From: Ensifer adhaerens
GTDB taxonomy: Bacteria > Pseudomonadota > Alphaproteobacteria > Rhizobiales > Rhizobiaceae
Reading direction: 5' to 3'
Assembly: GCF_013283195.1 (NCBI RefSeq)
Contig: NZ_JABEKT010000001.1
Location: 2,925,473 to 2,989,472 of the forward strand
Length of the DNA: 64,000 bases
Shown: positions 42,493-51,467 of the stretch, one piece after another
Numbering within the stretch: the first letter of the stretch is position 1
Layout: the number at the start of each line of letters is the position of its first letter
Notes under the pieces: generated by a model
What the model was told of the DNA's origin: nothing
What the model saw: the letters and a program-made list of their open reading frames with translations, nothing else
Databases searched by the model: none
Translations under genes and position numbers: made by a program

Positions 42493-43848
42493 ATGAACAA
42501 GACAGGCAAGACGGCACGCACCGAGAGCACGCAGCGCGACGACGCGACGCCCAACGTCACCTTCATTCCTGGCGTAGCCCCCATCAGGCGCAAGCGCCGC
42601 TCGCGCACCTGGCTCTGGGTTCCCGTCGTGCTTGCCGTCGTCGGTGCCGGCTATTACGGCTGGACGCGCTATGCGACGAACCCGACCACCACTGCCATGG
42701 TCACAGAGGTCGTCGCGCGCGGCGATATCGAAAACAGCGTGACCGCCGTCGGCACCCTTGACGCGATCAAGTCGGTTGATGCCGGCGCCCAGGTCTCCGG
42801 CCAGCTGAAGGCCCTGCACGTCGATATCGGCGACAAGGTCGAACAGAACCAGCTCGTTGCCGAAATCGACCCCGCGACCATCGAAAACCGGATCGAGATC
42901 GACCAGGCCGAGCTTGCCAATCTGCAAGCGCAGCTGATCTCGAAGAAGGCTCAGCTCGTCTTGAAGCAGGCCAATATCGACCGCCAGCGCAACCTGGTGG
43001 TTGCTAAAAGCATCGCCCAGTCGACGCTCGACCAGGCGATCGCCGATCTTGCCGCGGCCGAAGCCGACGTCAACGCCATCGAAGCGCAGATCCGCAAGCA
43101 GCAGGCGACGCTTGCCGGCGACAAGGTCGATCTCGGCTACACCAAGATCTTTGCCCCCATGGGCGGCACCATCGTCGCCAACCCGGCCAAGGAAGGCCAG
43201 ACGCTCAACGCCAACCAGACGACGCCGACCATCGTCACCATCGCCGATCTCTCCACCATGACCGTCAAGGCGCAGGTGTCGGAGGCCGATGTCGGCAAGC
43301 TCAAGGTCGGCATGGATGCCTATTTCACCCTGCTCGGCCAGCCGGGCAAGCGTTTCGAGGGCAAGCTGCGCCAGATCCAGCCGATGCCGGACACGGCAAA
43401 CAACGTCGTGCTCTATTACGCCCTCTTCGACGTGCCCAATCCTGAAGGCGAGCTGATGATGTCGATGAGCGCCCAGGTGTTCTTCGTCCAGTCCGCGGCC
43501 AAGGACGTGCTGGTGGTGCCGAGTGCGGCATTGCGGATGAGCGGTGAAAAAGGCACGGGCCAAGCTGGCGGAAAACGTGGCGGCAACGCAGGCGCTGCCG
43601 GCGGCAAGGCCGGCGCTTCCGGCGGTAGCGCCGGCGCTGCCGGCGGTAGCGCCGAGGTGACTGTCGTCACCGCCTCCGGCGCGCTTGAAACCCGCGCCGT
43701 CGAGGTCGGCATCCGCAACCGCGTCAATGCCGAGATCAAAAGCGGCTTGAACGAAGGCGATACCGTCGTCGTCGCTACCGGCTCCGACACCCCGGCAGCA
43801 GGCAGCCGCGGCGGCCAGCGCGGCATGCGCATGCCGCCGATGTTCTAA
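42493..43848 (+). CDS. macA: MacA-type periplasmic adaptor of a tripartite efflux pump
   Basis: A 451-residue membrane-fusion protein. Cytosolic N-terminus, one transmembrane helix (LWVPVVLAVVGAGYYGW, about 41-57), then lipoyl/hairpin/barrel domains: VDAGAQVSGQLKALHVDIGD, a coiled coil (IENRIEIDQAELANLQAQLI onward to about 220) and GYTKIFAPMGGTIVANPAKE. Between the beta-barrel and the membrane-proximal domain lies an unusual Gly/Ala-rich insert (about 350-390). The ATG at 42493 has CGGGA six bases upstream. It bridges MacB, encoded 21 bases downstream, to an outer-membrane TolC channel that is not in this window. Confidence 0.92.
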   Translation: MNKTGKTARTESTQRDDATPNVTFIPGVAPIRRKRRSRTWLWVPVVLAVVGAGYYGWTRYATNPTTTAMVTEVVARGDIENSVTAVGTLDAIKSVDAGAQVSGQLKALHVDIGDKVEQNQLVAEIDPATIENRIEIDQAELANLQAQLISKKAQLVLKQANIDRQRNLVVAKSIAQSTLDQAIADLAAAEADVNAIEAQIRKQQATLAGDKVDLGYTKIFAPMGGTIVANPAKEGQTLNANQTTPTIVTIADLSTMTVKAQVSEADVGKLKVGMDAYFTLLGQPGKRFEGKLRQIQPMPDTANNVVLYYALFDVPNPEGELMMSMSAQVFFVQSAAKDVLVVPSAALRMSGEKGTGQAGGKRGGNAGAAGGKAGASGGSAGAAGGSAEVTVVTASGALETRAVEVGIRNRVNAEIKSGLNEGDTVVVATGSDTPAAGSRGGQRGMRMPPMF

Positions 43849-43869
43849 AGGCCAATTCAAGAGTTCGCC

Positions 43870-45813
43870 ATGACCCCGCTCCTCTCGCTCCGGCACGTCA
43901 GCAAGACCTATTTCAACGGCGATCTCGCCGTCGAAGTGCTGCACGGCGTCTCGCTCGACATCGAGGCCGGCGAGTTCGTCGCGATCATCGGCCAGTCCGG
44001 TTCGGGCAAGTCGACGCTGATGAACATCCTCGGCTGCCTCGACCAGCCGACGGAGGGCGATTATCTCATCGACGGCGAGCGGGTGTCGGGCTTCGACACC
44101 GACGAGCTGGCGGCGCTTAGGCGCCGCACCTTCGGCTTCGTCTTCCAGAGCTACAATCTCATTCCGACCGCGAGTGCCCAGGAAAACGTCGAGGTGCCCG
44201 CCGTCTATGCCGGCATGTCGGCGCGCGACCGCCACGACCGCGCCGAAGCGCTTCTGCACCAGCTGAAGCTCGGCGAACGGCTCGACCATCGCCCCAACCA
44301 GCTTTCCGGCGGCCAGCAGCAGCGCGTGTCGATCGCCCGGGCGCTGATGAACGGCGGCCGCGTGGTGCTGGCCGACGAGCCGACCGGCGCGCTCGACAGC
44401 CAGAGCGGCTCCGACGTCATGGCGCTGCTGCGCGACATGAACGACAAGGGCCACACGGTCATCGTCATCACGCACTCGCGCGAGGTCGCCGAACAGGCAG
44501 ATCGCCTCATCGAGATCCATGACGGCCGCATCGTCGCCGACCGCACCAAGAAGGGCCGCGCCAACCCCGAGGCCGCGCGGGCGCTGAGCCAGACGGCGAG
44601 CGAAGGCTCGGCGGCGATCGCCGATGTCACCGAGGCCGTCAAGATGGCGTTTCGGGCGCTGCGTGCCAATCTCTTCCGCACCGTCCTGACGTTGCTCGGT
44701 ATCGTTATCGGCGTCGGCTCGGTGGTCGCCATGCTGGCGATCGGCACCGGGGCGCAGGATTCCGTGCTCAACCGCATTTCCTCCATGGGCTCCGACCTGC
44801 TTGTGGTCAGGCCGAGCATGGCGAATTTCCGCGGCAGCGCCGGCGGCAGCAACGTCACCCTTGTGCCGGCCGATGCCGACGCCATTCTCGAAGTGCCGAA
44901 CGTCGCCTTCGCCGTGCCCGAGCTGACCAGCAACGTCACGGTCCGGCGTGGCAATGTCGACTACCAAACCAGCGCCAACGGCACGGTGCCGCAGTTCACC
45001 ACCGCCAAATCCTGGAAGATGCAGCAGGGCGAATTCCTGACCCAGGACGACATGGACACCTATGCGCCGGTGGCGGTCCTTGGCCAGACGGTGGTCAAGA
45101 CGCTGTTCCCCGATGGCGACAACCCGCTCGGGCAATATGTGCTGGTCAACAAGATCCCCTTCCAGGTCATCGGCGTGATGGCAGAAATGGGTGCCACCTC
45201 CTTCGGCAACGACCAGGACGACGTCGTGCTCGTGCCGCTGACGACGGGCAGCATGCGCCTCTTCGGCCAGCGCAACGTGCGCACCATCACCGTACAGGTG
45301 AAAGACGCCGCCGCGATCGACATCACGCAGCAGACCATCCAGGCGCTCCTGAACCAGCGCCACAAGCGCGAAGACACCCAGATCACCAACATGTCGTCGG
45401 TGCGCGAGGCCTTCACCGAGACCTCCAACACGATGAAGCTGTTTCTCGGCTCGGTCGCCGCCATCTCGCTCTTGGTCGGCGGCATCGGCGTGATGAACAT
45501 CATGCTCGTCTCGGTCAGCGAGCGCACCCGCGAGATTGGCGTGCGCATGGCAACCGGCGCGCGCCAGCGCGACATCCTCCTGCAGTTCATCATCGAGGCG
45601 CTGGTGGTCTCGGCGATCGGCGGCACGCTCGGCGTCCTGCTCGGCCTCGGCGTCGGCGCGCTCGCCGGCCAGTTCGGCATGCCCGTCGCCTTCACGCTCG
45701 GACCCGTGGCGCTTGCGTTTGCCTGCGCCTTCCTGACGGGCCTCGTCTTCGGCTTCCTCCCCGCCCGCAACGCCTCGCGCCTGCAGCCGGCTGTGGCGCT
45801 GAGTGCCGATTGA
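43870..45813 (+). CDS. macB: MacB-type ABC transporter (ATPase-permease fusion)
   Basis: A 647-residue inner-membrane exporter half, acting as a homodimer with MacA and a TolC channel. The N-terminal ATPase has Walker [10 protein letters not shown] (about 41-49), signature LSGGQQQR and Walker [14 protein letters not shown], plus the H-loop [12 protein letters not shown]. The C-terminal FtsX-like permease starts with a span after [20 protein letters not shown], a large periplasmic domain follows, and three spans close the protein ([20 protein letters not shown] and two more). Expels macrolide-like compounds, peptides or siderophores in characterised systems; the substrate here is unknown. ATG at 43870, same operon as macA. 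Confidence 0.94.
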   Translation: MTPLLSLRHVSKTYFNGDLAVEVLHGVSLDIEAGEFVAIIGQSGSGKSTLMNILGCLDQPTEGDYLIDGERVSGFDTDELAALRRRTFGFVFQSYNLIPTASAQENVEVPAVYAGMSARDRHDRAEALLHQLKLGERLDHRPNQLSGGQQQRVSIARALMNGGRVVLADEPTGALDSQSGSDVMALLRDMNDKGHTVIVITHSREVAEQADRLIEIHDGRIVADRTKKGRANPEAARALSQTASEGSAAIADVTEAVKMAFRALRANLFRTVLTLLGIVIGVGSVVAMLAIGTGAQDSVLNRISSMGSDLLVVRPSMANFRGSAGGSNVTLVPADADAILEVPNVAFAVPELTSNVTVRRGNVDYQTSANGTVPQFTTAKSWKMQQGEFLTQDDMDTYAPVAVLGQTVVKTLFPDGDNPLGQYVLVNKIPFQVIGVMAEMGATSFGNDQDDVVLVPLTTGSMRLFGQRNVRTITVQVKDAAAIDITQQTIQALLNQRHKREDTQITNMSSVREAFTETSNTMKLFLGSVAAISLLVGGIGVMNIMLVSVSERTREIGVRMATGARQRDILLQFIIEALVVSAIGGTLGVLLGLGVGALAGQFGMPVAFTLGPVALAFACAFLTGLVFGFLPARNASRLQPAVALSAD

Positions 45814-45895
45814 GGCACTTGCGCGCACCAGCCAATGGACAAGACGCACTGCACCACCGACAATGGCATTTTGCAGCCTGTGGGTGTGATTCGCG

Positions 45896-46303
45896 ATGTG
45901 GAAGATCTTTGCAGTTCTCTATAGCCTGGCCTTTGCTTTCGGCCTGGTCTTCGTCGGCTATCTGGTCGCGATCGACGCTTTGGTCGGCCTGACGTCCCTC
46001 GGCTGGATCGTGATTTCCGCGAGCATGGTCATGGCGCTCGGCACGACAATTGGCCTCGTTGCCCACGCCTTCAATCTGAACGTCCCTCCACTCGCACTCT
46101 GGCGGCCGTTCAGCTGGCTTGCCGGGGTTTGGGCGCTCTTTGCGTCCTACACCAGCTTCACGAAGTTCCTGTCAGTGGCCGCGGGTTCGTCCGGCAACGA
46201 TCTCATCACCAATGTTCTCTGGCTGTCCCTTGCTCTTGCCATCCATGGCTTCAGCTGGCTCGGCGTCTGGCGCTATGGCCGCCGTGTGTCGGCGGCCGCC
46301 TAG
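45896..46303 (+). CDS. Four-span inner-membrane protein of unknown function
   Basis: A 135-residue protein from the ATG at 45896. Four hydrophobic segments: LYSLAFAFGLVFVGYLVAID, GWIVISASMVMALGTTIGLV, PFSWLAGVWALFASYTSF and LITNVLWLSLALAIHGFSWL, with a basic C-terminus (WRYGRRVSAAA). No polar catalytic motif. It follows the mac operon by about 80 bases on the same strand and may be co-transcribed, but no functional link can be shown. Confidence 0.65.
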   Translation: MWKIFAVLYSLAFAFGLVFVGYLVAIDALVGLTSLGWIVISASMVMALGTTIGLVAHAFNLNVPPLALWRPFSWLAGVWALFASYTSFTKFLSVAAGSSGNDLITNVLWLSLALAIHGFSWLGVWRYGRRVSAAA

Positions 46304-46318
46304 TATGGTCGTGCACCG

Positions 46319-47001
46319 CTACCCCGCGTAGGCGAAGTAGACTTTGCCGCGAGCGGGATCGACGATCGTGACGCTGCCGCCCCCTCCGTAGGAATAAAAC
46401 GATCCACCGGACTGGATCGCCTTGTTGGCCTCGTCTGTCCGCCCTTTTTCAATCGGGATCGAAAAGCCGTATTTTTCCAGGTATTCCTCCAGGTTCGGCG
46501 GATGGCGCGCAGGAAGCTCCACTTCGATCATCCCCGGTTCGTCGTCGTAGGGATGCCATTCGTCGATCCTGTCGTCGACGGGTGTTGCGCGCCAAGTTCG
46601 TTCTGCGCCAGAAAGCGTCTCGCCGAGCCGGCTTCCCTGTTCTCGTGCCCAGGATGCGCTCTTGTCCGTCAGCCGATAGACAACGAAACCGGTTTCATTG
46701 TCGCGGGCATGAAACCCACACCGAACAATTCCTCCAGGCGATATTCGATCTCCGCGACTTCGAGTGGCTCAGGGACGCGCCCGAGCAAATGGTTTCGCTC
46801 CCCAACCTTGTTGGCAACAAACGGCAATGCGATCGCCGCCAGTCCAACAGCGACAATGAGACCGCGCCGAATGATCTGGTCAGGCCGCGTCCGCCGCCAG
46901 AGGTAGCGCAACCCGCGAAAGACAAGGACAATGACGGTTATGGCGAGCAAAAAGGGAATGGCGAGCGCCACCAACATGATAACTGTAAAAATCATAGGCA
47001 C
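46319..47001 (-). pseudogene. Membrane-anchored protein gene with a single-base frameshift
   Basis: Two frames on the minus strand join into one coherent product if one base is restored at the homopolymer 46693-46695. The first part (47001 to 46669) has a strong membrane anchor, MPMIFTVIMLVALAIPFLLA, continuing VRGL-type basic residues, a second span (RGLIVAVGLAAIALPFVA) and VAEIEYRLEELFGVGFMPAT, then MK. Reading on in the neighbouring frame gives GFVVYRLTDKSASWAREQGS and continues to the stop at 46319 (KVYFAYAG). One extra A after ATGAAA would give MKTGFVVYRL, 227 residues in all. Either a real frameshift or a sequencing error. Function unknown. Confidence 0.75.
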
Positions 47002-47288
47002 TCACAGGACATCGAGGTCGTCATCGGAATTGCGCAACACCGCGGCAGCTTGAACACGCTGCGATTGTTCAAGACCGTCAATGGCTTTCTTGTGGTGTCC
47101 GCTACATGACGCCGGACTGCATGGCAACTTTACCGGCACAAGCGCACGAACCTACAATCCTGCTCACACCATCTCGCTCATCGCGGACCGAACTTGACCA
47201 CGGCTCCCCTCTTGATCGACAAAGCTCACTGCACAGCGCGACGGTGAATTGGCGCAAATCGGACGGCACAGCGACGCAAGAGGCCAAG

Positions 47289-47990
47289 TTGCTCAACCTC
47301 ATCCTCTACAGCGATCAGATTTTCCCCGACTGCTCTGCAATCGATCGCAGACTTGTCGAATTGCTGAAGGCGCAAGGAACCGGAAATCGGCTTGCCTATG
47401 TGGCATCCGGCCCGGAGCCGGATCGCTACTTCTTCATGAACGCTCAGTCGTATTATGACCGGTCCGACCTTGATCTGCCGCTGTTCTTCGATCTCGACGA
47501 ACCGCACGCCGAGGAGGAGATCGCCGCACTCTTCGCCTGTGACGCCATTCATCTTGCGGGTGGACATACCTGCGAATTTCTCGAGCGGCTGAAGCGAGGC
47601 GGCATGCTCGAGCGGCTCCGCAATTGGGCCCTCGCCGGCGGCATCCTGGTCGGCGTCAGCGCCGGCGCCATTCTCATGGCCCCGACGATCGCAACGGACG
47701 CCCTGTTTGTCGGACGAAAACCGGAGGACATCACCGATGGCGACGCGCTTGATCTCGTGCAGTTCGAGTTCTTCCCGCATCTGAGCGACGAAGCCGCCTA
47801 CCTGCCCGCACTCCTGCGCTACAGCATGCATACGGCACGGCCGATCGTCGCCTGTGACGACGGCGACGGCATCGTCGTGACGGGCGGGCGCGTGGAATGC
47901 GTGGGAAATCCGCTGTGGATCTACGGCGGCGCCGTGCTTGCCGCCGGCGAGATCGAGCTCCACGGCTTGTCGGTAGCGCACGGTCTCTGA
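47289..47990 (+). CDS. Peptidase S51/dipeptidase E-like protein (class I glutamine-amidotransferase fold)
   Basis: A 233-residue protein starting at TTG 47289 with AGAGG five bases upstream and the family-like start LNLILYSDQIF. The nucleophile elbow is GILVGVSAGAILM (Ser124), preceded by IHLAGGHTCEFLERL, both hallmarks of the PepE/S51 group. The expected acidic partner lies in the C-terminal half (ACDDGDGIVV or nearby). The frame is open upstream to 47106 but without homology. It probably hydrolyses small Asp-containing peptides or a related substrate. It is cytosolic and stands alone. Confidence 0.83.
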   Translation: MLNLILYSDQIFPDCSAIDRRLVELLKAQGTGNRLAYVASGPEPDRYFFMNAQSYYDRSDLDLPLFFDLDEPHAEEEIAALFACDAIHLAGGHTCEFLERLKRGGMLERLRNWALAGGILVGVSAGAILMAPTIATDALFVGRKPEDITDGDALDLVQFEFFPHLSDEAAYLPALLRYSMHTARPIVACDDGDGIVVTGGRVECVGNPLWIYGGAVLAAGEIELHGLSVAHGL

Positions 47991-48047
47991 GGGCGCAGCG
48001 TTTGCGTCGCCGACCGGTCGACGAGGCGATCTCCGATGCTTTGCCGC

Positions 48048-48344
48048 CTACATCGCCCCCGCCCGTGCCGCCTCCGCATGCCGTACCGTAACCGCAACCG
48101 GCCGCGAGGAGGCCGGCGCGCGCTCTGAGCACCTTCCGTGCCGCGCCTCGGCAGGCGTGATGCCAAGGTCATCAAGACGTTCCGCGTCCAGTTCACGCAA
48201 CTGCTGCAACTGCCAGTACCGCGAGCGCGGCGAAGCGGCGAGGTAGAGCCCAAGTTCCCGGATCATGTCGAACACCCGTGTTCTGTTGCCAATCATGACC
48301 GCAGTCTGCGCCTCGACATTCCATAAATGAAGATTAGCATTCAT
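48048..48344 (-). CDS. DUF1127 (YjiS-like) small protein
   Basis: About 98 residues. The diagnostic segment is SRYWQLQQLRELDAERLDDL then GITPAEARHGRC, the arginine-rich DUF1127 helix pair that in rhizobia is linked to RNA binding and to phosphate or carbon metabolism. An N-terminal region of about 45 residues precedes it, longer than in the minimal 47-residue type. The start is uncertain (48350, 48344 or the internal ATG at about 48296). It is divergent from a LysR regulator with under 30 bases between starts, which suggests overlapping promoters and leaders. Confidence 0.75.
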   Translation of the reverse strand: MNANLHLWNVEAQTAVMIGNRTRVFDMIRELGLYLAASPRSRYWQLQQLRELDAERLDDLGITPAEARHGRCSERAPASSRPVAVTVRHAEAARAGAM

Positions 48345-48371
48345 ATCCAACGCATAAGAGAAACTTTGATA

Positions 48372-49270
48372 TGAGCGCCCTCAACCTCGACTATCTCAAA
48401 ACCTTCGCGTTGGTCGCCGAGCTCGGCAGTTTTTCTGCCGCCGCAGAGCGCCTGGGGCTGACGCAACCGGCGATCAGCCTGCAGGTACGGGCGCTGGAAA
48501 GACAACTCGGCGTGCGCCTGGTCGAGCGCGTCGGCCGCACGGCGAGACCAAGTGCGGCGGGCGAGGAATTGCTGGCGCATGCCGGCCGCATCGAGGCGGC
48601 GACGAGCCAGGCCGTCGAAGCGGTGGCGCGCCATGCCAAGGGCGTTCTCGGCCGCGTGCGGCTCGGCACCGGCGCCACCCCTTGCGCCTTCCTGCTGCCG
48701 CCCCTTCTCGCCGATCTCAAGCGCCGCTTTCCCGACCTCGATATCACCGTGACGACGGGCAACAGCGCCGACATCGTCAGGGCCGTCGATGACAACCTGC
48801 TCGACATCGGGCTGGTCAGCCTGCCGGTCGCCGGCCGCATCTTCGAGATCACGCCGCTGTTCGACGAACGCTTCGTCGCCATCGCCCCGGCGGAAACCGC
48901 CCTGCCCGACACCGTTACACCCGAGACCCTGGCGCAGCGACCGCTGATCCTTTACGAGCCAGGTGCCAATACGCGCCGGATCACCGATGAATGGCTTGCT
49001 TCCGGCGGCACAACGGTCAAACCGGTCATGGCGCTCGGCAGTGTCGATGCGATCAAGGAAATGGTCGCCGTTGGCCTCGGCGCGGCACTCGTTCCGGAAA
49101 TCGCGCTCCGCGCCACCGATCGGGAGCGGCTGGTCGTACGCCCGCTGTCGCCGCCACTCTCGCGCCGCTTCGCCCTCGTGCTTCGCCGCGACAAACGCCT
49201 TGATCGGGCGCTCCGGGAAACACTGGCGGCGCTGAAGACGCTGGCCGCATTGGAGCAGCCCGGGCGCTAG
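48372..49270 (+). CDS. LysR-family transcriptional regulator
   Basis: A 299-residue regulator from the ATG at 48372. Winged helix: LNLDYLKTFALVAELGSFSA, then AAERLGLTQPAISLQVRALE. The effector domain begins GVLGRVRLGTGATPCAFLLP and includes DIVRAVDDNLLDIGLVSLPV, as in CysB-like or CbbR-like members. The divergent DUF1127 gene is its nearest candidate target. Its TAG stop is directly followed by a degenerate RIME-type repeat. Confidence 0.92.
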
Positions 49271-49340
49271 GGCAGTTGCAGAAACGGCGCGAAGCGGTCT
49301 TGCGTCGGGAATTGCGTGGAAACAGACGGACAGAGCAGGA
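49269..49340. repeat. Degenerate RIME-like repeat
   Basis: GCAGTTGCAGAAACGGCGCG, then AAGCGGTCTTGCGTCGGGAA and TTGCGTGGAAACAGACGGAC, follows the scheme of the copy at 14337 (arms around GAAGCGGTTTTCC) with many substitutions. It begins at the stop codon of the LysR gene. Confidence 0.5.
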
Positions 49341-49386
49341 AGCGCGCAAAAGCGCTCACGCAGGCAGGCTCAAGCAGCCGCAACGC

Positions 49387-49794
49387 TCAGAGATGCCGCA
49401 CCTCTGATGGTGTCGAGCCCCAATCGTCGTTCAGCCCGTCGAAGTAGGTGACGGGTGCTGCGACCAGTTCGTCGATATCGACGCCATCGAGGCACGCCAC
49501 GTTGATGTTGTAGTAGATGTGCCCCGTCATGTTCGGCATCTCGATGCGCTCGAACGGACGCACGCCGCAATGGTGGCAAAAGAAGTGGTGGGCGACCGGA
49601 TTGCGGCCGCGATAATCCGTCAGCGCCTCCTCGCCGGCAACAAGGCGAAAGGCCTCCGGCCTGACCTCTACCGACCAGAGCCGCATCTTGGTGCAGAGCG
49701 TGCAGTTGCACTTGCCCGTGCCGGCGCTGATGTCGATATCCGCCTCGATGCAAACCGCGCCGCAATGGCAACTGCCGGTGTAGGTTTTCAGCAT
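49387..49794 (-). CDS. GFA-family zinc protein (glutathione-dependent formaldehyde-activating/CENP-V-like)
   Basis: A 135-residue zinc-binding protein of normal GFA length. Metal ligands: Cys9 and Cys11 (GSCHCGAVC), Cys29, Cys31 and Cys34 (GKCNCTLC), and Cys73 and Cys76 (FFCHHCGVRPF). These define the two zinc sites of the Mss4-like fold. ATG at 49794. The family name comes from a formaldehyde-glutathione enzyme, but most members have unknown activity. No operon partner; a convergent repeat lies downstream. Confidence 0.9.
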   Translation of the reverse strand: MLKTYTGSCHCGAVCIEADIDISAGTGKCNCTLCTKMRLWSVEVRPEAFRLVAGEEALTDYRGRNPVAHHFFCHHCGVRPFERIEMPNMTGHIYYNINVACLDGVDIDELVAAPVTYFDGLNDDWGSTPSEVRHL

Positions 49795-50083
49795 CTCGTT
49801 CCCCTCCCTCGCCTGAATGCACCTGGAACCCAGGATCTGGGCGCGCCCGACGCGGCCGGCTCGATGCTGCCCCGCAAGCGCGACTATGCCACCACTCCCA
49901 CCGATTGAAAATCGCGGAGCCGGAGAGCCTGAGCCACACGCAGCCTGGGGCCGGCGATCACGCAGCGACCGTCACCGATGACCGCTCGACCTTGCTCGTG
50001 CAAACACGCGCGCGATAGTGCATTGTCGTGCCTTGAACAAATCTTCCTCGCCCGGGTCCACCGAGCGCGCAACGGAGGCTCCC

Positions 50084-51076
50084 TTGATCAATCCTGCACC
50101 GGCATCCGCCTTGTTGCATATCCCGACCTTCCACGATGTCCAGACCGCACGAGAACGCATCTCTGGCGTAGCGCACCGCACGCCCGTCTTGACATCGCGG
50201 ACTGCCAACGCCCGAACCGGAGCAGCGCTTTTTTTCAAGGCGGAGCCTCTGCAGCGTGCGGGCGCTTTCAAGTTCCGCGGCGCTTACAATGCCATCGCGG
50301 CGCTGGACACGCTCTCGCGGAAGAATGGCGTGGTCGCCTTCTCCTCCGGCAACCACGCCCAGGCACTTGCCTATGCCGCCGGGCTCCAGGGGGTTGCGGC
50401 AACGGTGGTGATGCCGCGCGACGCACCGGAGATAAAAGTGTCGGCGACGAAGGGCTACGGGGCCCGGATCGTCTTTTATGATCGGTACACGGAAGATCGC
50501 GTGGAAATAAGCGAGCGCCTTGCACGCGAACAGGGTGCGGCCCTGATCCCTCCCTATGACCATCCGGACGTTATCGCCGGACAAGGCACCGCGGCGCTGG
50601 AGCTGATCGAGGAGGTCGGGGAGATCGACTTGCTCGTCGTTCCCCTAGGCGGCGGTGGTCTGCTTGCCGGCAGCGCGCTCAGCGCCCGGGCGCTTTCGCC
50701 CACTTGCACCATTGTCGGTGTCGAGCCCGAGGCAGGCAATGACGGCCAGCAATCCTTGCAAAAGGGCGAAGTGGTCAAGATCCCGGTGCCGAAGTCCATC
50801 GCCGATGGCGCGCTCGTCACGCATGTCGGCGACCACAACTTCGCCATCCTGAAAAATACGGTCGATGATATCGTCACGGTCACCGATGCCCAACTGGTCG
50901 AGACGATGCGGTTCTTTTCCGAGCGCATGAAGATGATCGTGGAGCCGACCGGTTGCCTGGCGGCCGCGGCCGTCTTGCATGGCGCAATCGCCTGTAGCGG
51001 AAAGCGGGTCGGCATTCTGCTCAGCGGCGGCAATATCGATCTCAAAACCTTCAGTGCGCTCCTGGACGGGCGCTAA
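50084..51076 (+). CDS. Threonine/serine dehydratase-like PLP enzyme
   Basis: A 330-residue fold-type II PLP enzyme. The TTG at 50084 is chosen because GGAGG lies five bases upstream. The PLP lysine is in AGAFKFRGAYNA (Lys63), SSGNHAQALA (86-95) binds the substrate carboxylate, and VPLGGGGLLAG is the phosphate loop. Its short length (no ACT regulatory domain) and YEDRV-type segment (YDRYTEDRVEISERLA) match catabolic threonine dehydratases, 3-hydroxyaspartate dehydratases or serine racemases. Substrate cannot be fixed. It follows a 289-base gap in which I see no gene. Confidence 0.9.
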   Translation: MINPAPASALLHIPTFHDVQTARERISGVAHRTPVLTSRTANARTGAALFFKAEPLQRAGAFKFRGAYNAIAALDTLSRKNGVVAFSSGNHAQALAYAAGLQGVAATVVMPRDAPEIKVSATKGYGARIVFYDRYTEDRVEISERLAREQGAALIPPYDHPDVIAGQGTAALELIEEVGEIDLLVVPLGGGGLLAGSALSARALSPTCTIVGVEPEAGNDGQQSLQKGEVVKIPVPKSIADGALVTHVGDHNFAILKNTVDDIVTVTDAQLVETMRFFSERMKMIVEPTGCLAAAAVLHGAIACSGKRVGILLSGGNIDLKTFSALLDGR

Positions 51077-51129
51077 AGCTACCCTTTGCTTGCATCAATG
51101 CTAAAATGGAGCCGAACGGGGATCTCGCC

Positions 51130-51207
51130 ATGGTCGAGGGGCAAGCGTTCTACTATGTCCTGATTTGGATACTGGCCTTCGCTGTCTGGTTTTTCGTCTT
51201 CCGCTGA
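51130..51207 (+). CDS. Very small single-span membrane protein (25 residues)
   Basis: An ATG at 51130, preceded by ACGGGGATCTC, encodes MVEGQAFYYVLIWILAFAVW followed by FFVFR and stop. It is one hydrophobic transmembrane helix flanked by an acidic N-terminus and a basic C-terminal residue, a typical bacterial microprotein layout. It sits 53 bases after the dehydratase stop on the same strand. Evidence is limited to the ribosome site and composition. Confidence 0.45.
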   Translation: MVEGQAFYYVLIWILAFAVWFFVFR

Positions 51208-51467
51208 AGGTCATCAACCGTCGGCCCTGGCATGAGAGTGCTTGAGCCGCTTCATCGCCACGCCGAGCTTTCAAGCGCGCACGGCAACATGGGATCGTGG
51301 CAGCGGCCGGGCCCCGACGCGGCTTTCCGCGCCGCGCGGTGTTCAGTACCTCCCGGCTGCTCAAATCCTCGACGACCCCCGTCTTTCCTTTGCAACGATC
51401 GGAAATCGGGTGGGCGCTGCTCCTTGCCGCCGATACGCCAGGGCCCTCAACCAAGAGGAGCAAGTCC

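Noticed and set aside
42433-45849. A 1138-codon open frame antisense to macA-macB
   Set aside because: It mirrors GC-rich third positions of the two real genes, spans the gap between them, has His/Arg/Ala-rich composition and no ribosome site or domain.
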